Positions 11,666 through 22,968 of a DNA stretch of 64,000 nucleotides are shown here, one piece after another. The notes under the pieces were generated by a model. That model worked only from the letters and a program-made list of their open reading frames with translations. It was not told the DNA's origin and searched no databases. Position numbers and translations under genes: made by a program. Position 1 is the first letter of the stretch; every line of letters starts with the position of its first letter. The stretch lies in NCBI GenBank assembly GCA_037178855.1, contig JASJZC010000001.1, positions 1,674,001 to 1,738,000 of the forward strand. Direction: 5' to 3'. This DNA is from Oscheius sp. JU75. Taxonomy: Eukaryota; Nematoda; Chromadorea; Rhabditida; Rhabditidae.

Positions 11666-11733
11666 TCTCACTTAGCTACACTACTTTCTACAGTTTTTCC
11701 ATCCTAATATACTGTATTATCCCATTTGACCTC
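11666..11733. repeat. Direct repeat flanking the flippase gene, right copy
   Basis: Partner of 7424-7490 in the same orientation, located 5' of the minus-strand ATPase gene. It shares the TCTCACTTAGCTA start and CCCATTTGACCTC end. Confidence 0.7.
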
Positions 11734-11887
11734 ATGTTTTCCCTCTCGCTGCCGGTCATCTCGTCGCCCCGGCGGGTTCAACAAAGAACCTATTAGGTTT
11801 CGCAAAAAGAGCAGCCAAACACGCGGGAGGGACACTGGTCTTCTAGGCGTCGGTCTCGGAAACCGTCTCAAGATACTCAAGTGGAGA

Positions 11888-12446
11888 ATGGATAAGGATG
11901 ATCTGCCTCCGCCTGAAGAGCCACCTCCTCCTCCGCCAACAGACGTGGAGGAGGCACCCCCCCTTCCGCTGAAGGAGAGACCGAGTTCTGAAGAGGTGAG
12001 AGAATGATAATCCCGCTGAGTTACTGACTCTGTCCCTATATCTCTCTGTCCCTCTACCTCTCTGTCTCTCTGTCCCTCTACCTCTCTGTCTCTCTGTCCC
12101 TCTGTCCCTCTATCTCTCTGTCCCTCTACCTCTCTGTCTCTCTGTCTCTCTGTCTCTCCGTCTCTCTATCTCTCTGTCTCTCTGCCTCTCTATCTCTCTG
12201 CCTTTCAGTTTCTCAGAGTACAGACATATGGTTTCGCACCCTCCTGCCGCCCTCAATTGCTCGCCAGCACTTGGCTTGTGTGCCTTTCGGCTGACAGTTT
12301 GTGCTGGACTCTCCGCGTGGAACGCGGCCCCAAGAAGGTAGCATTACTCTCTCTCTCTCTCTTTTTCTTTCACCTAGAAGTCAAAAACCCCTTTTCTCCA
12401 AATGACCCAGCCCAGCTGTTCACTCCCACCCAGCCTATTGTTGTAA
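11888..12446 (+). CDS. Hypothetical proline-rich protein (101 aa)
   Basis: Three exons (11888-11995, 12209-12337, 12378-12446) joined by GT-AG introns give 101 residues. The N-terminus is Pro/Glu-rich (PPPEEPPPPPP), as in SH3- or WW-binding segments. The middle exon encodes a Cys/Leu/Trp-rich stretch that could be a single membrane segment; the end is basic then hydrophobic. The first intron is almost entirely TCTCTGTC-type simple repeat. No homologue is recognised, and the gene may extend upstream, since the frame is open to 11726. Support is splice sites and open frame only. Confidence 0.38.
12034..12207 (+). repeat. Pyrimidine simple repeat (TCTCTGTC/CTACC units) inside an intron
   Basis: About 170 nt of interleaved TCTCTGTCCCTCTACC-like units, filling most of the intron before the exon at 12209. 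Confidence 0.85.
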
Positions 12447-12630
12447 TGTGCTCCGTCCGAGCGGAGGAGGCTTCTTGCCACCCCACGCTCCCGATATCTT
12501 GAGCTTTCTATAGTCTTTTTTTAGTTTTCCAGTCATTTCTCACATTCTCTTTCATGTGAGAATAGTCATGCGCGTATAGACCCACTCATTGCTCGTTTGT
12601 CAGTCTCTCGCGCTGTATGTCTCCGCCAAA

Positions 12631-13974
12631 ATGGAGACGTCTCCAAACAAAACACTAGTAATTGATTCCTTTCCGATGGTCTACGACGACGATGACCGAC
12701 GGTATACGACTACGACGACAGTGGTCGAGACGACAGAGTATCTGGCTGATGATGGACCGGCAGTGAGGGTGGGCTATTTTGAGAGACAGTGTACTAAAAT
12801 AGCTTGGCGGGAAAGTTTACCGTTGGATTTGAGAGTAACGTTTGAACGGGGAGTACCAGGACATAGGGATCGATAGGCAAAGAGACAGTGACAGTGGCTA
12901 TTCTTCTTTCAGTTCTCCGTGCCCAAAGCCGACTGCAGCTACTGCCGGACCCTCGGCGGAATGGTCAAGATTGTCTGCCTCCTTCTCTGCTTCTTCTGTT
13001 TCATCTGTCTCGTAGCCGGAGGCTACGGACACTATTCCGGAGCCAGTTGGGCTACCTTCGTTACCAGTATCGGTATGTCAGTGACCGGAACTCTCCTCCT
13101 CCTCTACATCTTCCGTGTAGTGGATAACGTCCCCCAGATTCCGTGGATTGTCGCGGTCAGTCTTCCGATTTTCAGTGACTAGATTCGAGTTTAGGAAATG
13201 TGCTTCTGTTTCGCCTGGACCATCTTCTTCTTCATTGCCGGTTCCGTGCTGGCAGTTGCTACCAGACAGTACGTGGCCACTTTTGGATGGGCTGCTGCTT
13301 CGGTGAGTCTTTCGAAGTTTCGACTCTTACATTCAGCATTGTTTTCTCTTTTTTATGACTTACTTGTCTATACAGATTTCCTAGTTTTCAACAATTCTTC
13401 CTTTTGACTCTGAACTGTTCGGAGTCTTGTATTTTTTATCGTGCTTTCCCAAACCTGTTCTTGAGTTAAGGGTGTCTCCCTTTATACATCAAATACAGTT
13501 CCATTTTGGAAGTTTCAACACTCTGACCAGTTTGCCCCGAACTTCTCATCTGTTCGGGTGATTGACTCTATTCGTTCTGAGCTACTGACTCTCTCCCCTA
13601 TTCATTACAGTTTTTCTTTCTTCTGTATCATATCATAAAATTTCTCAGGCCTCAGACCAAAACTGACCTGCAAGTGTTTGGACTCTTTGTCAGGTCTCAC
13701 AGTCCTTTCCCTCTATTAGTACCAATGAACTCTCTCAGCACTCTGACTAGTCTCGATCTCGGCCTTTGTTTTTCACTTTTTAGCTATTATGAACGACAGA
13801 GACAGGACTTCAACTATTCTTACCCCCAACTTTCAGTTCTTCGCTTTCGGAGCGATGTGTGCCTACGGCTTCGACTGCTACCTGAAGTTTTTGAGCTGGC
13901 GGAACAATGAGGTGGCTACTGGAGGCGGACCGGACTACCTGGAACAGATGAGAAACCGTGCCCAGGCTGTCTAG
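12631..13974 (+). CDS. CMTM-like four-span MARVEL-domain membrane protein
   Basis: Four exons (12631-12762, 12913-13155, 13195-13302, 13837-13974) give 206 aa. After a polar N-terminus rich in Asp and Thr, residues of about 52-185 form four hydrophobic segments of the MARVEL type. The family signature NVPQIPW ends the second span, and WAAASFFAF opens the fourth. CKLF-like MARVEL proteins act in vesicle trafficking and membrane apposition; the exact role in nematodes is unknown to me. The short C-terminal tail is cytosolic. The long last intron (13303-13836) carries no recognisable feature. Confidence in the family is high, in the subgroup (CMTM4/8-like) only moderate. Confidence 0.85.
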
Positions 13975-14020
13975 CCCCGAACATATTGTGCTCATCCAGA
14001 GAGAGAAAGAGAGAGACTGT

Positions 14021-14026
14021 AATAAA
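14021..14026 (+). terminator. Poly(A) signal of the CMTM-like gene
   Basis: AATAAA, 47 nt downstream of the stop codon at 13972-13974. Confidence 0.65.
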
Positions 14027-14217
14027 ACCCGTATCGCTCTTTGTTCTGCTGGTCATAACCCCGATGTGAAGTTTTTCCCGTTGCGGTTTCTTTGGGCCCC
14101 TTGGCAAAAAGTTGTTTCCGACTAATTGACTACCGGATGCAATCTGTTATCGACTAGAAAGACGGGGCGGTAAAGCTACAAAAAGGGGAAAATCGCGATA
14201 TTTGCGGTTATACATGA

Positions 14218-16507
14218 ATGATCTACCGCCTTGCTTTTATACTCTTACTCTTAGTTGACTACTGTTCTACAAGCACTACTGATGAGTCTGGAATTCTTAA
14301 AGAAAGAGTTATCGACAAACTTTTGGGAGAAAAGATTCCTACAGTGAGTTCTATCTCTCCGTTTCTCCGTTTTTGTGTCTATTTGTCTCACATTCTCTTT
14401 GTCTTTCTGTCTCTCTGCATCTCTGTCTCTTTGACGCCCTGTCTCTGTCCTTACTTCCATGCCTTTAGATCCGAACTACCACTGAAGCCGGTCACCAACT
14501 CTACAACAAGTGGCTGGACCAGGCCCTATCCTCCCTCTTGGCAGCCTTTGCTCAAGAAGAGTCGGTCTTTCGTTTGGTACAATCCATCGTAGACTTCCAG
14601 ACTCAAATCTGTCTCAAAACATACCATCTCTGCCCACGGTAAATGTTCAAATAGGGCAGAGACGGTCAAGAGTCATGCCAGCTGCGTAGTCGAACTGATG
14701 GATGCTCCGAGACGCGGTTAGCCGCGCATACAAGTCTCCAAAGGATCACTTTCAGATCCAAAAAGAATCCGTTTCAAAGAGACTGCCAGGAGGAAGAGAA
14801 ACATTGGGTCGTACCAGAGAGTCATCAGAACAAAATATACTCTTGGAACTGCTAGAGACGAGAATGTTTTCAACTCTGTCATCCAGATGGTCACAGGACT
14901 GGTCAGGAGAGGAAAAGGGAGGGAGAGGAAGAGATCGTAAGACAGTGACAGTAATAGTAATTGAGCAACCAACTTTAGGTGGACAACAATCTACTCGTCT
15001 CTCATAAGTCAACGAAGAGAGGTAGAGAGAAAGAGACAGATGTATGACCGACTATTTCCTTCCAGTAGGAGGAGAGATAAGCCGCTCTCTGGAGACCAGA
15101 AGGCACAAGGAGAGCTGTGGAGAATGATTCGGGAAGGTGAGAACTGTCACTGTCACTCACTGATTCAGGTGCCCATCTGGGAATAATCCTGTCCGGACGA
15201 AAACTACCCAAAGATGCTAAAAAAACAGCGGTTCGAGTCGTCTCTCCCCGTCTACTCTCCTTAGTACCGGAAGAGAAGCAAGAGAACAGAGACGTTCTCT
15301 CTCCCTCTCTGTTCTCTCTCCATGGGAGAGGGGAAGGACTGGAGAAGGAGATGTCTCTTCACAGTCTATTAGGTAAGAGTACATCTTAGAAGATACCTTG
15401 TCGCTTAGGAAATGTACATCGGAAAGCACCGGACCACTTCCTCGAGATGATGGCCGAAGTTACAGGCATCTCCGATACCGTAGAAGAGGCTGAAGAGGTA
15501 GTCGCTCATGCAAATTACTAGCTTGTTTAGAAACTGACGATGGAGACAGTCGGTACATTGACCAACTCTCGCGGTCAGAACATTGGAGTGAGCCGAGAAA
15601 ACCTGACAGAACTGTATGGAGAGCAAGGCTACCGTACTCTCAAGGTCATGGAACGGTTACAGTCTAGTTACTCTCCGGAACAGGTCGGTCAACTTGACAG
15701 GGAATCTGAAAGTACTTCAGGCTCGGAGTTTAAACTCAACTGGATACACTGTCATGAGTAATAGTCAAATAGAGATGGTCTATGGGAAGGGATCACCCTT
15801 TGAGGACAAGACGGTAGTCGAGAGGAACCAGAATCTGACAAAGGAGATGGTCAAACAGGAGATAAGAACAGTAAGAGTGACAGTGACAGTGGCAGTTCTC
15901 TTTCCAGGCAATCCGTCACCTAGCCACCGGTCAAGCCACCTTCACCCGTCGTCTCAAGGACCACTTTGTCCTCACCCCACTGATCAACGCCCCTCTAGTT
16001 GCCTCTCCTTCTATCAACACCGGTCTCATCCTCAGTCCCGTTGTCATTGCCCCTCTCGTCTTGTCTCCAGCCCTGTTCGGTCCTGTCGTACTCAGCCCCT
16101 GGCTCTTTGTCCCTCTCATACTTTCTCCCCGTGTCCTCTCACCCCTCGTCCTCAGTCCCTTCCTCTTCGACCCTCTCATACTCTCTCCCTTCCTCGGTAA
16201 TCCAGTTGTCCTGTCTCCTGGCGTAGCCAATCCTCTCATACTGTCTCCCGTAGTTCTCAGTCCCATTATCCTGAGTCCTCAAGTCATGACACCGGCCATT
16301 TTGAGTCCCTTAGCACTGTCTCCTACGATTTTGTCACCTTTCACTCTATCACCGTTCATTCTCTCCCCATTTGTACTCTCTCCCGCCATTTATTCCTCTC
16401 CAGTCTCGGGAGGACTCATCCTGTCTCCGTATGCCCTCTCTCCTTCCATTGGATCACCCCCAGTAGGTGGCGGTATCCTTTTTGCCTCTCCAGGCTTCCT
16501 TAGTTAG
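14218..16507 (+). CDS. MLT-10-like moulting-cycle protein with LSP repeat domain (621 aa)
   Basis: Ten exons (14218-14343, 14469-14638, 14682-14716, 14756-14936, 14979-15136, 15169-15372, 15409-15497, 15531-15683, 15721-15870, 15908-16507) give 621 aa. The first 20 residues form a signal peptide, so the product is probably secreted. The centre has the features I know from the nematode MLT-10 (moulting cycle) family: SPRLLSLVPEE, SLFSLHGRGEG and a YGKGSPFEDK region. The last third (about residues 455-621) is a repeat of short units with consensus PLILSP or VVLSP, ending in Gly/Pro-rich sequence. MLT-10-type proteins are expressed with moulting and are needed for cuticle renewal in C. elegans. 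Eight of the nine introns are 32-43 nt long. Family assignment is strong; one-to-one orthology with mlt-10 is not established. Confidence 0.88.
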
Positions 16508-16559
16508 CTATTAACAGAGTTGAGTCTAATATTACGAATTTTGTTGGTTTTTGTTACTA

Positions 16560-16565
16560 ATAAAG
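16560..16565 (+). terminator. Poly(A) signal of the MLT-10-like gene
   Basis: AATAAA in ACTAATAAAG, 53 nt downstream of the stop codon at 16505-16507. Confidence 0.65.
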
Positions 16566-17235
16566 TTGTTTTCCCAGCGTGTTTACCCAATTTTTTTTGT
16601 TGCAGTAATTACGTCTTTCAGAACCTTACTCCTAGAAGTTTTCGACAATTTTCTAGGGTAAAAATGAGAAAAATTTTATGCGAGAATCTTAAACATTTTT
16701 CAATTTCTTACATTGTGAATGATCGTTGTATACCGTAATCGCGCTTGCCTGCGCATCAATCGCAGAATTCAAATCCTCAATTTCTTTTCCCGCACTCGTT
16801 CTCATTGTTCTTCGTATTCTTTCTGTTTTCCCGTTATTTGTATCGATTTTCCGTAAGGAACTAGTAGAAAAAACGAGTAACAAACGTTGCATAAGCGTAG
16901 CTACCATGATCCTCGTTGTGTGGATGCTTGGAGATGAGTTTGGAGATGTCGTTTGGGCGAAGTGACTGTAGAATCATTGTATGGCAAATTTTTGCTCTTT
17001 TTGTTGACTTTTTTTTCCGTAGAACAGGACGTGTATAAATCACTGCACAAGTCTAAGCATCATGCTCTTCATTGTTTCGTTGCCTAAGGTCTATTTTCCG
17101 TGAAAATCGACCTGTTTGCCATCTTCTGCCTCTGTAATTGTCCTTTTTGTCCGAAATTAAGCGGATTCATGAGCTCGTAGCTTTTTCAACTTAATCCTGA
17201 CAAATTCCTGATCCTTACAATGCCCCTTTTTCAGC
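16566..17235. other. Intergenic region between the MLT-10-like and RRM-Tudor genes
   Basis: No coding exon is supported. A TATAAA at about 17034 (GTGTATAAATCACTG) lies roughly 200 bp upstream of the RRM-Tudor start and could be its promoter; the outron would then run from there to the acceptor at 17233-17234. Confidence 0.4.
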
Positions 17236-18576
17236 ATGTCTCACCTCGAGCAGGAAAGCTACGGTGATATCGACTATGAGCGGGAGCGCGAGTTTTGCGT
17301 CAGAGATATCCCCACCAACGTGGACGACGTCAGTTTTTTGGCTCTTTTCATTATAAAATCCTATGTTTTAGTGGGCCGTCTTCCATGTCTTCAAGAGGTT
17401 TGGCGCCGTAGAGAATGTGCGCTTTCCCCATAGTCAGACGTCAGATACTACGAAATACTGGTTCGTTCTTGTTCTCTGATCACCGCTTACTGCTGTTTTC
17501 AGCTTTGTGTCGATGATTAGCCTGGACGGAGCTGCAAAGATTCGTGGCGCACTCGTCGGCGGCCGGCTCCAGGTCGGACCGCATGCTCTTCGTGTGAGCG
17601 ACGCCCGCGGCACCGGACCACCGACGAAAAAGTCGTTCAACGGACGCGGCGGGCCGCCACGCAACGCCTACCAGCAGCGCCGTTCGGCCGAAGCCAAGAG
17701 TGGCAGCGGCGCTGCCAAAGTCCACATCCCAATGGGCGACCTACCGCTGGAGGAGTTCGTGCCTGTCCGCGTCTGCCAGTCGCCATTCCCGTCGAGCGAG
17801 CGTGAGGGACTGACCTTCCACGTGCTCAACATCGCCAAGGTGCCGGGAGAGGCCTACACCGAGCTGCAGCAGGCCATGAATACGCACTGTCATAATCCCG
17901 AGAATGCCTGTGGATCCGGAAAGGTGACTTGGGATTTCCTGGCCTTTTTGAGACCGCTTTCCAGATCGGCGATGCCATGATGTTCTACAGACAAGAAGTA
18001 GCCTACAGGGCGATCCAAAATCGCGCGGATACCGTCTACCTCATCGACATGGGAAGAGAAGAGCGCATCTTGAGCGGAAAACTGTTTCGAATGCAGCAGA
18101 AGTTTGCCGTTCTGCCGGCTCTCGTTACCGTCTGCTCGTTAGCGCGCGTCCAATGGGCTAACCCGAACAAGGATTTATTCAACAGTGTTCGTCAGGTAGC
18201 TTCATTTCTTCGTCGCCTTGTAATCTCCTTTTTCAGATAATCCAGAAGTGGTGCAGTTCGCAAGGAAGCCTAAAGGCCTGCGTGGAATACTTTGTCGGCA
18301 GTGTGAATATGGTCCATCTGGAAGGCAGTGGAAGTAGGCTCAGCTTTCTGTAACACTCATCAACTCGCTTTTTCAGATACGAATCTGACGAAGTCGCTGG
18401 CCAAGAGAGGCGATCTGAGCGTGGTGGAAAAGCCGGCCGAATATTCTTATAGTCGCGAAGAAATGTTCCAGCTGAAACAGGAGCAAGAAGAGAGTCAGTT
18501 CCGCGTCGAGATCGACCGTCATGCCGACGCCATCCTCGTGAACCGAGTCGCTGCCCCGGCCGATTTGGCCGTCTAA
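17236..18576 (+). CDS. RRM and Tudor-domain RNA-binding protein (376 aa)
   Basis: Six exons (17236-17328, 17372-17460, 17503-17923, 17965-18195, 18237-18333, 18377-18576) give 376 aa. Residues of about 18-90 form a small RRM-like fold (FCVRDIP for RNP2, WAVFHVFKRFGAVENVRF, then SMISLDGAAKIRGALVGGRL). A basic Gly/Arg-rich linker follows. From about residue 130 comes an extended Tudor domain: FVPVRVCQSPFP, then GDAMMFYRQEVAYRAI, VYLIDMGREERI, and a LPALVTVCSLA end. RRM-plus-Tudor architecture is known from germline RNA-silencing proteins such as TDRD10; a germ-granule or piRNA-related role is inference. The aromatic-cage residues are only partly conserved, so methylarginine binding is uncertain. 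A TTTTTCAG acceptor sits one base before the ATG. Confidence 0.75.
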
Positions 18577-21500
18577 TCCCAAGGCCCCCGCAATTTTTTT
18601 TTTATGATCCCCCATTCCAAAAACAACCAGTGTGCGTGTATACCCCTCCCCTTTCTTTTAGTAGTGAGAGAAGGGTGATGTGGGTATGATTGTGACGTGT
18701 AATTTCTTTCCATTGAATTTTCCCGTTCTGTTTGCTGTAATGTCTTGATCAGGCTAACACGAGGCCTTCGCCTTTAGATGATGAGCAGATCGGGACTGCC
18801 GAAGGACGGATTACGGCTTGATTCTACTGACTCTCATCACTGCGACACTGGACACCTGATTTACCACTATCTCGCCAATCTGCTGCTGGACGACGCTCTA
18901 CAGTAGCGAAATCGAGAAGAGTCTGTAAGCGGCATGTCAGGACAATGGAGACGTCACGCTAAAGATCTAGAGCGGGGATGCAACGCTCATATCCATTTGA
19001 AATCAGGGTTGGAGCAGGTGGACAATGTTTTCTTCGGATAGGAGAAGTTGATGAGAGGACGAAGTCATCTCTGCAAGAAAGAACATCTTATGCCTGTCGA
19101 AGTAGCTGAGGATCTAGAAAGCAGTTTCATGAAAGTATTCGAGTTGTTCTTTGTTCATTTTCGTTCCGGAGGATAGCAGTTTCCGTTTCCTGGCCAGGTT
19201 CCTGTGCGTCTCTGTTCTGGCTATTCTGCGTTTAGCTCGTTTCCAGCTCTCACGGCTGTCTTCGAGCCCCACATTCTCATTATGTAAATGCCGATATTTA
19301 GCAGAAACCTATCTATTTTTTTTCCCAAACCGCCGCTCGATTTCATCTAACGCATTTACCCGAACCAGTTGGCGGCCTTGGGGGGTCCTAGCATCGTCGG
19401 TTTGAAACAAAAAGCAAGGCCGGGGGTGAAAGGAGCGAACACCACCTGCTGCTGATAAGGCGAAGACAATGAGATCAAGTTCTCTTTTTTTCTTGGATTC
19501 ATTCGTTCTCATCCATGATGATATTGTAGACGGCGTCTTCTCCTTGCTCCGCTGGGTAATCATGGAAGGGATGAATGCCTCTGTACATTCCAAGTTTTTG
19601 CACGGATACATCTGAGGAAACGATCCTGAAAAATGACATGAATGAAAAATTAGAATTGCGTACTGCTGGAATTTACGACAAATTACGTACCGCGCAGGAT
19701 TGACGACAAATTGCGTACAACATAATAATCGTGTTTTATGGTTTTTTTGCCGCTTTGATCTATTTTCCCGTGCTCTTACTATGTTACTATCAACTCAGTG
19801 TGAACGATTACTCTAGAAAATAATCTTCACGCTCTGTCAAACGAACATAGTGGGAACTCGAGAAAATGAGTAAAAAAATGACAGAAAAAAGGTAAAAATG
19901 ATTAGTGGAAGTACCCAACTTTGCGTCAGTTTACAGTACGGAACTTTGCGTGAGCTTCGTGCACTACGTAATTGTTCATCTAACCGAGTGTTTTTACAAA
20001 GCCTACCAAAAAGTAATAAAGCACAGAACGATGAAGCTGACTACAGCCCAGAGAATGAGATTGACACAGGCGTCGAGACCTATCCCTTTGAAATTTTTCC
20101 ATTTTTTCCGGAAGATTCGAACCATTCTGAATTGGGACTAGTGGACCAATCGAGTTCTGTCCACCTATAAGCTGCTGTCCACTGCGTGTAAATCACATTA
20201 ATTGCCAGTTGTCGAGGTGGAGACTTGATTGAAGAAGTCTGGCAAGGTGGAGAGAACAATTATTGGAAGGATACTGCAGAAAAAAGTAGAAATTGGATAA
20301 AGGGTTAGAGAGAACAGGTGCTCTCGGTACTAATTGGTAAAAGGAGTACGTGAGAAAAAGGTAATTGGAGATTATCTGCAGAGTTGTTATCATAAGCCTT
20401 GACTTCGCATTGACAACAGGAGGCTTCGCTGTTTCTTCAATAGCTTAAATTCCCAGGTCTCCCACAAAGCTGACTTGTCAACAGCGAGTAGAAAATCAGA
20501 AACTGAGAGACTGACGGACAGACTCTGGCAGAAAGAACATAGAGGATAACAGGGAAAGAGATAGACCCAGGCTTGGATCCAAGAACTCCGGTCAAAGTTG
20601 AATCATTGAACGCGTACCTGTCACCCATGGACAGGTCATCTACTTGTTTCCCTCATGTCCAACGTCACTGTTCTTGTCAATTTCCTCCCAAACCGATATC
20701 TGCTCTCTGATCTCTTGTCCACCCTTCTTTTCCGCCATCAATGCCACTAGCTGGCAAGGCTTCGCCGTTCTCAATGCCAAATAGCCGTTTGGCAGAGAGT
20801 AATCTGCCGACGAAATCGGATGGTTGCCGAGAAACAGTTTGATTAGGAGTTTTCCTTCTCTCTCATTCTCTCCCTGTCTCTCGAAGGGCTTGTTACGAGA
20901 AGAAGCCTCTCGACAGTCCAAGGACAAAGCGTAAAAGGGCAAGAGACAGATAGACTACATGGTTAGTGACAGTGGCATGGGGCAGGGGACATGCGCTTCT
21001 TGGATTGTGTTCTATAACGAGGAAGAATGATATCTTACGTGTCTTACATGTCTAAACATGGCGCTTGACTGACCACTTTAGCTTCTTTCAAAGTAGTCAT
21101 CTACGAGATGGATCCTGTTGTTCGTAATTGCGCGAACTGGATCATTACTGGAGAGGTGGTCAGTGGCATTGACAGTGTGAGTACGAGTGCGAGAGACGGA
21201 GGGATAGAGAGACAGAGAAACAGAGAAATATAGTAGACTTACTTTGGAAGTAGTTGCAGCGAGATGACAAGCGCATAGTAGAACAGACGACTAGATTGGA
21301 ACTGTTCCTATTTGAACAAAAAGTTCGAGTTGAGATTAGATGACATGTCTAGGCAAATCTTTACGCTTGTGCTGTCGTCATCGACAGATCAGGTCCCGGG
21401 TATCTCTGCATTTGCATCAGACAGTGACAGGAACAATGTCATTCATTCACTCTCCCGCAGGGTCATACCCTCACCCCGAACAGGAACATTTGCAATTTGT

Positions 21501-21702
21501 TTGTTGTCCCTAATGGCTTTTTTTCGCCAAGGCATAGCTAGTTTCTCGTAGTAAAGTTGCGGAATCTGCCACTCTTTCCCCGCCGCTAACTATTAATTTC
21601 AGTCCCTGGCAGAGATGGTAGCTGCCACCAGTTCGGCGATCCGACCTTCAATTACGCGAGTGAGAGGTGGTTGTAGCAAACAGTCTCCGCCTTCTTCTGG
21701 GC
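18577..21702. other. Gene-poor region, possible gene remnants
   Basis: About 3.1 kb. At 18779-19175 an ATG preceded by TTTAG opens a frame broken three times by TAG; it may be a decayed gene. On the minus strand 20942-20437 looks weakly coding (a frame ending KNSDVGHEGNK, then a frame after a possible very short intron), with no homologue recognised. At 21115-21180 (+) an exon-like frame (EMDPVVRNCANWIITGE) ends in a GTGAGT donor. A tandem repeat of GACGACAAATTGCGTAC-like units lies at 19670-19712. A copy of a 125-170 bp duplicated segment lies at 21216-21393. Confidence 0.4.
21216..21393. repeat. Long dispersed repeat, copy 1
   Basis: It shares GACAAGCGCATAGTAGAACAGACGACTA and the flanking TATAGTAG...CTTACTTT...AAGTAGTTG with 53925-54085. 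Clearly homologous in the same orientation, with small gaps. Confidence 0.75.
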
Positions 21703-21709
21703 TATAAAA
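21703..21709 (+). promoter_or_regulatory. TATA box of the cuticle collagen gene
   Basis: GGCTATAAAAGAAGG lies about 40 bp upstream of the collagen ATG. The RNA start would then fall within about 10-15 nt of the start codon, so this message probably has a very short leader and may not use an outron. Confidence 0.7.
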
Positions 21710-21743
21710 GAAGGCCGGGCTGGGCAGAGAAGTCAGGACAGCA

Positions 21744-22828
21744 ATGTTCGAGGAGAAACTCATCGTCGGAGTGGCTTCGGCCTGCTCCACTCTGGCTATC
21801 GTCGCCTGCCTTATCACCATCCCTCAGCTCTACAACACCATCAACGAGGTTCACGATGAGGTAAGTTGGTCATATTGGCTAGTCCGGGTAAACAGTGTCA
21901 AGATATTCTGTTACCTATTATATACCAACTTTTTGAGCATAAACATCGGTTTTTGGCCTTTGGCATGATTTGAAAAGGTGTAGAAGAGATCGAAAGCTAC
22001 AATTTCACAAAAACTCTTTTCTTAAATGTCTAAACTCTTCTTTTTCAGGTTCTCGATGGCGTCTCTGTCTTCCGCGTGGAGACCGACTCTGCTTGGACCG
22101 AGATGATGGACATCCAGATCACTGTCACTCCCCCCACCAAGCCCAAGACCAACCCCTTCAACAGCATCTTCCGTCAGAAGAGACAGGACTTTGGCGGTCT
22201 TCCTGCCTGGTGCCAGTGCGAGCCCACCAAGCCCACCTGTCCTCCCGGACCCCCTGGACCCCCTGGACAGCCTGGACAGCCCGGAACTCCCGGAAACGCT
22301 GGACCTCCCGGCGAGGATAACACCTCCACCTACGCCCCCATCAACTGCCCTGCTGCCGATACTGGCTGCGTCAAGTGCCCCGCTGGAGCTCCTGGACCCG
22401 CCGGTCCCGATGGACCCGCTGGACCTGCTGGACCCGACGGACAGCCCGGACAGGCTGGAGCCCCTGGAAACGACGGACAGCCCGGTGGACCCGGACCGGC
22501 TGGAGATGCTGGAAGCCCCGGACAGCCCGGAGCTCCTGGACAGCCTGGACAGCCCGGAAAAGACGGACAGAGAGGCAAGGGAGCTCCCGGACCCGCTGGT
22601 CCCGCTGGACCTGCTGGCCCCGCCGGTTCCGATGGACAGCCCGGAGGACCTGGACAGGATGGAGCTCCCGGACCCATGGGACCTCCTGGCGGCAACGGAA
22701 ACCCCGGAGCTCCTGGAGGAGACGGACACCCCGGACAGAACGGAGGACCTGGACTTCCTGGCAACGATGCTGCCTACTGTCCTTGCCCTCCTCGCTCTGC
22801 CGTCTTCGTCTCTCGCTTCGCTCACTAA
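21744..22828 (+). CDS. Nematode cuticle collagen (298 aa)
   Basis: Structural protein of the exoskeleton, secreted by the hypodermis. Two exons (21744-21860 and 22049-22828) give 298 aa. An N-terminal hydrophobic anchor (residues about 8-30) is followed by the conserved region [13 protein letters not shown], a subtilisin/furin-type site RQKRQ near residue 80, a Cys pair (CQCEP), a short and a long Gly-X-Y block (about 110-285) interrupted by a Cys-containing non-helical segment, and a C-terminal Cys pair (CPCP). This is the standard layout of col/rol/sqt-type cuticle collagens. Codon use is strongly biased (GGA/GGT, CCC), typical of high expression. The 188-bp intron holds a fragment of repeat family A. 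The subgroup is not determined. Confidence 0.96.
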
Positions 22829-22968
22829 ATGGGCTCTGCAGCTCCTTGGGAGCAGTGGAAAGAAGACGATTCGTAGAAAATGAATGCTTACCATTCAAGA
22901 TTGTGTTTTTTGCAGTGACAGTGACAGTGAGACAGTGCTTCATTACTCCTACAGCCTAAAACTAGAAT

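Noticed and set aside
12209-12337. Resemblance of the proline-rich gene's middle exon to an organic-anion transporter membrane segment
   Set aside because: Only a few scattered residues agree and the rest of such a transporter is absent.
14639-14654. A 16-nt intron in the MLT-10-like gene
   Set aside because: Too short to splice; the 43-nt intron 14639-14681 followed by a 35-nt exon and a 39-nt intron fits all phases.
18779-19175. A frame interrupted only by TAG, hinting at stop-codon readthrough
   Set aside because: Three stops in about 130 codons is not statistically notable, and there is no homologue or composition signal; at most a decayed gene.
22022-22943. Long open frames on both strands overlapping the collagen exon
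   Set aside because: They are shadows of the Gly-Pro-rich repeat; the plus-strand Gly-X-Y frame with its conserved N-terminus is the real one.
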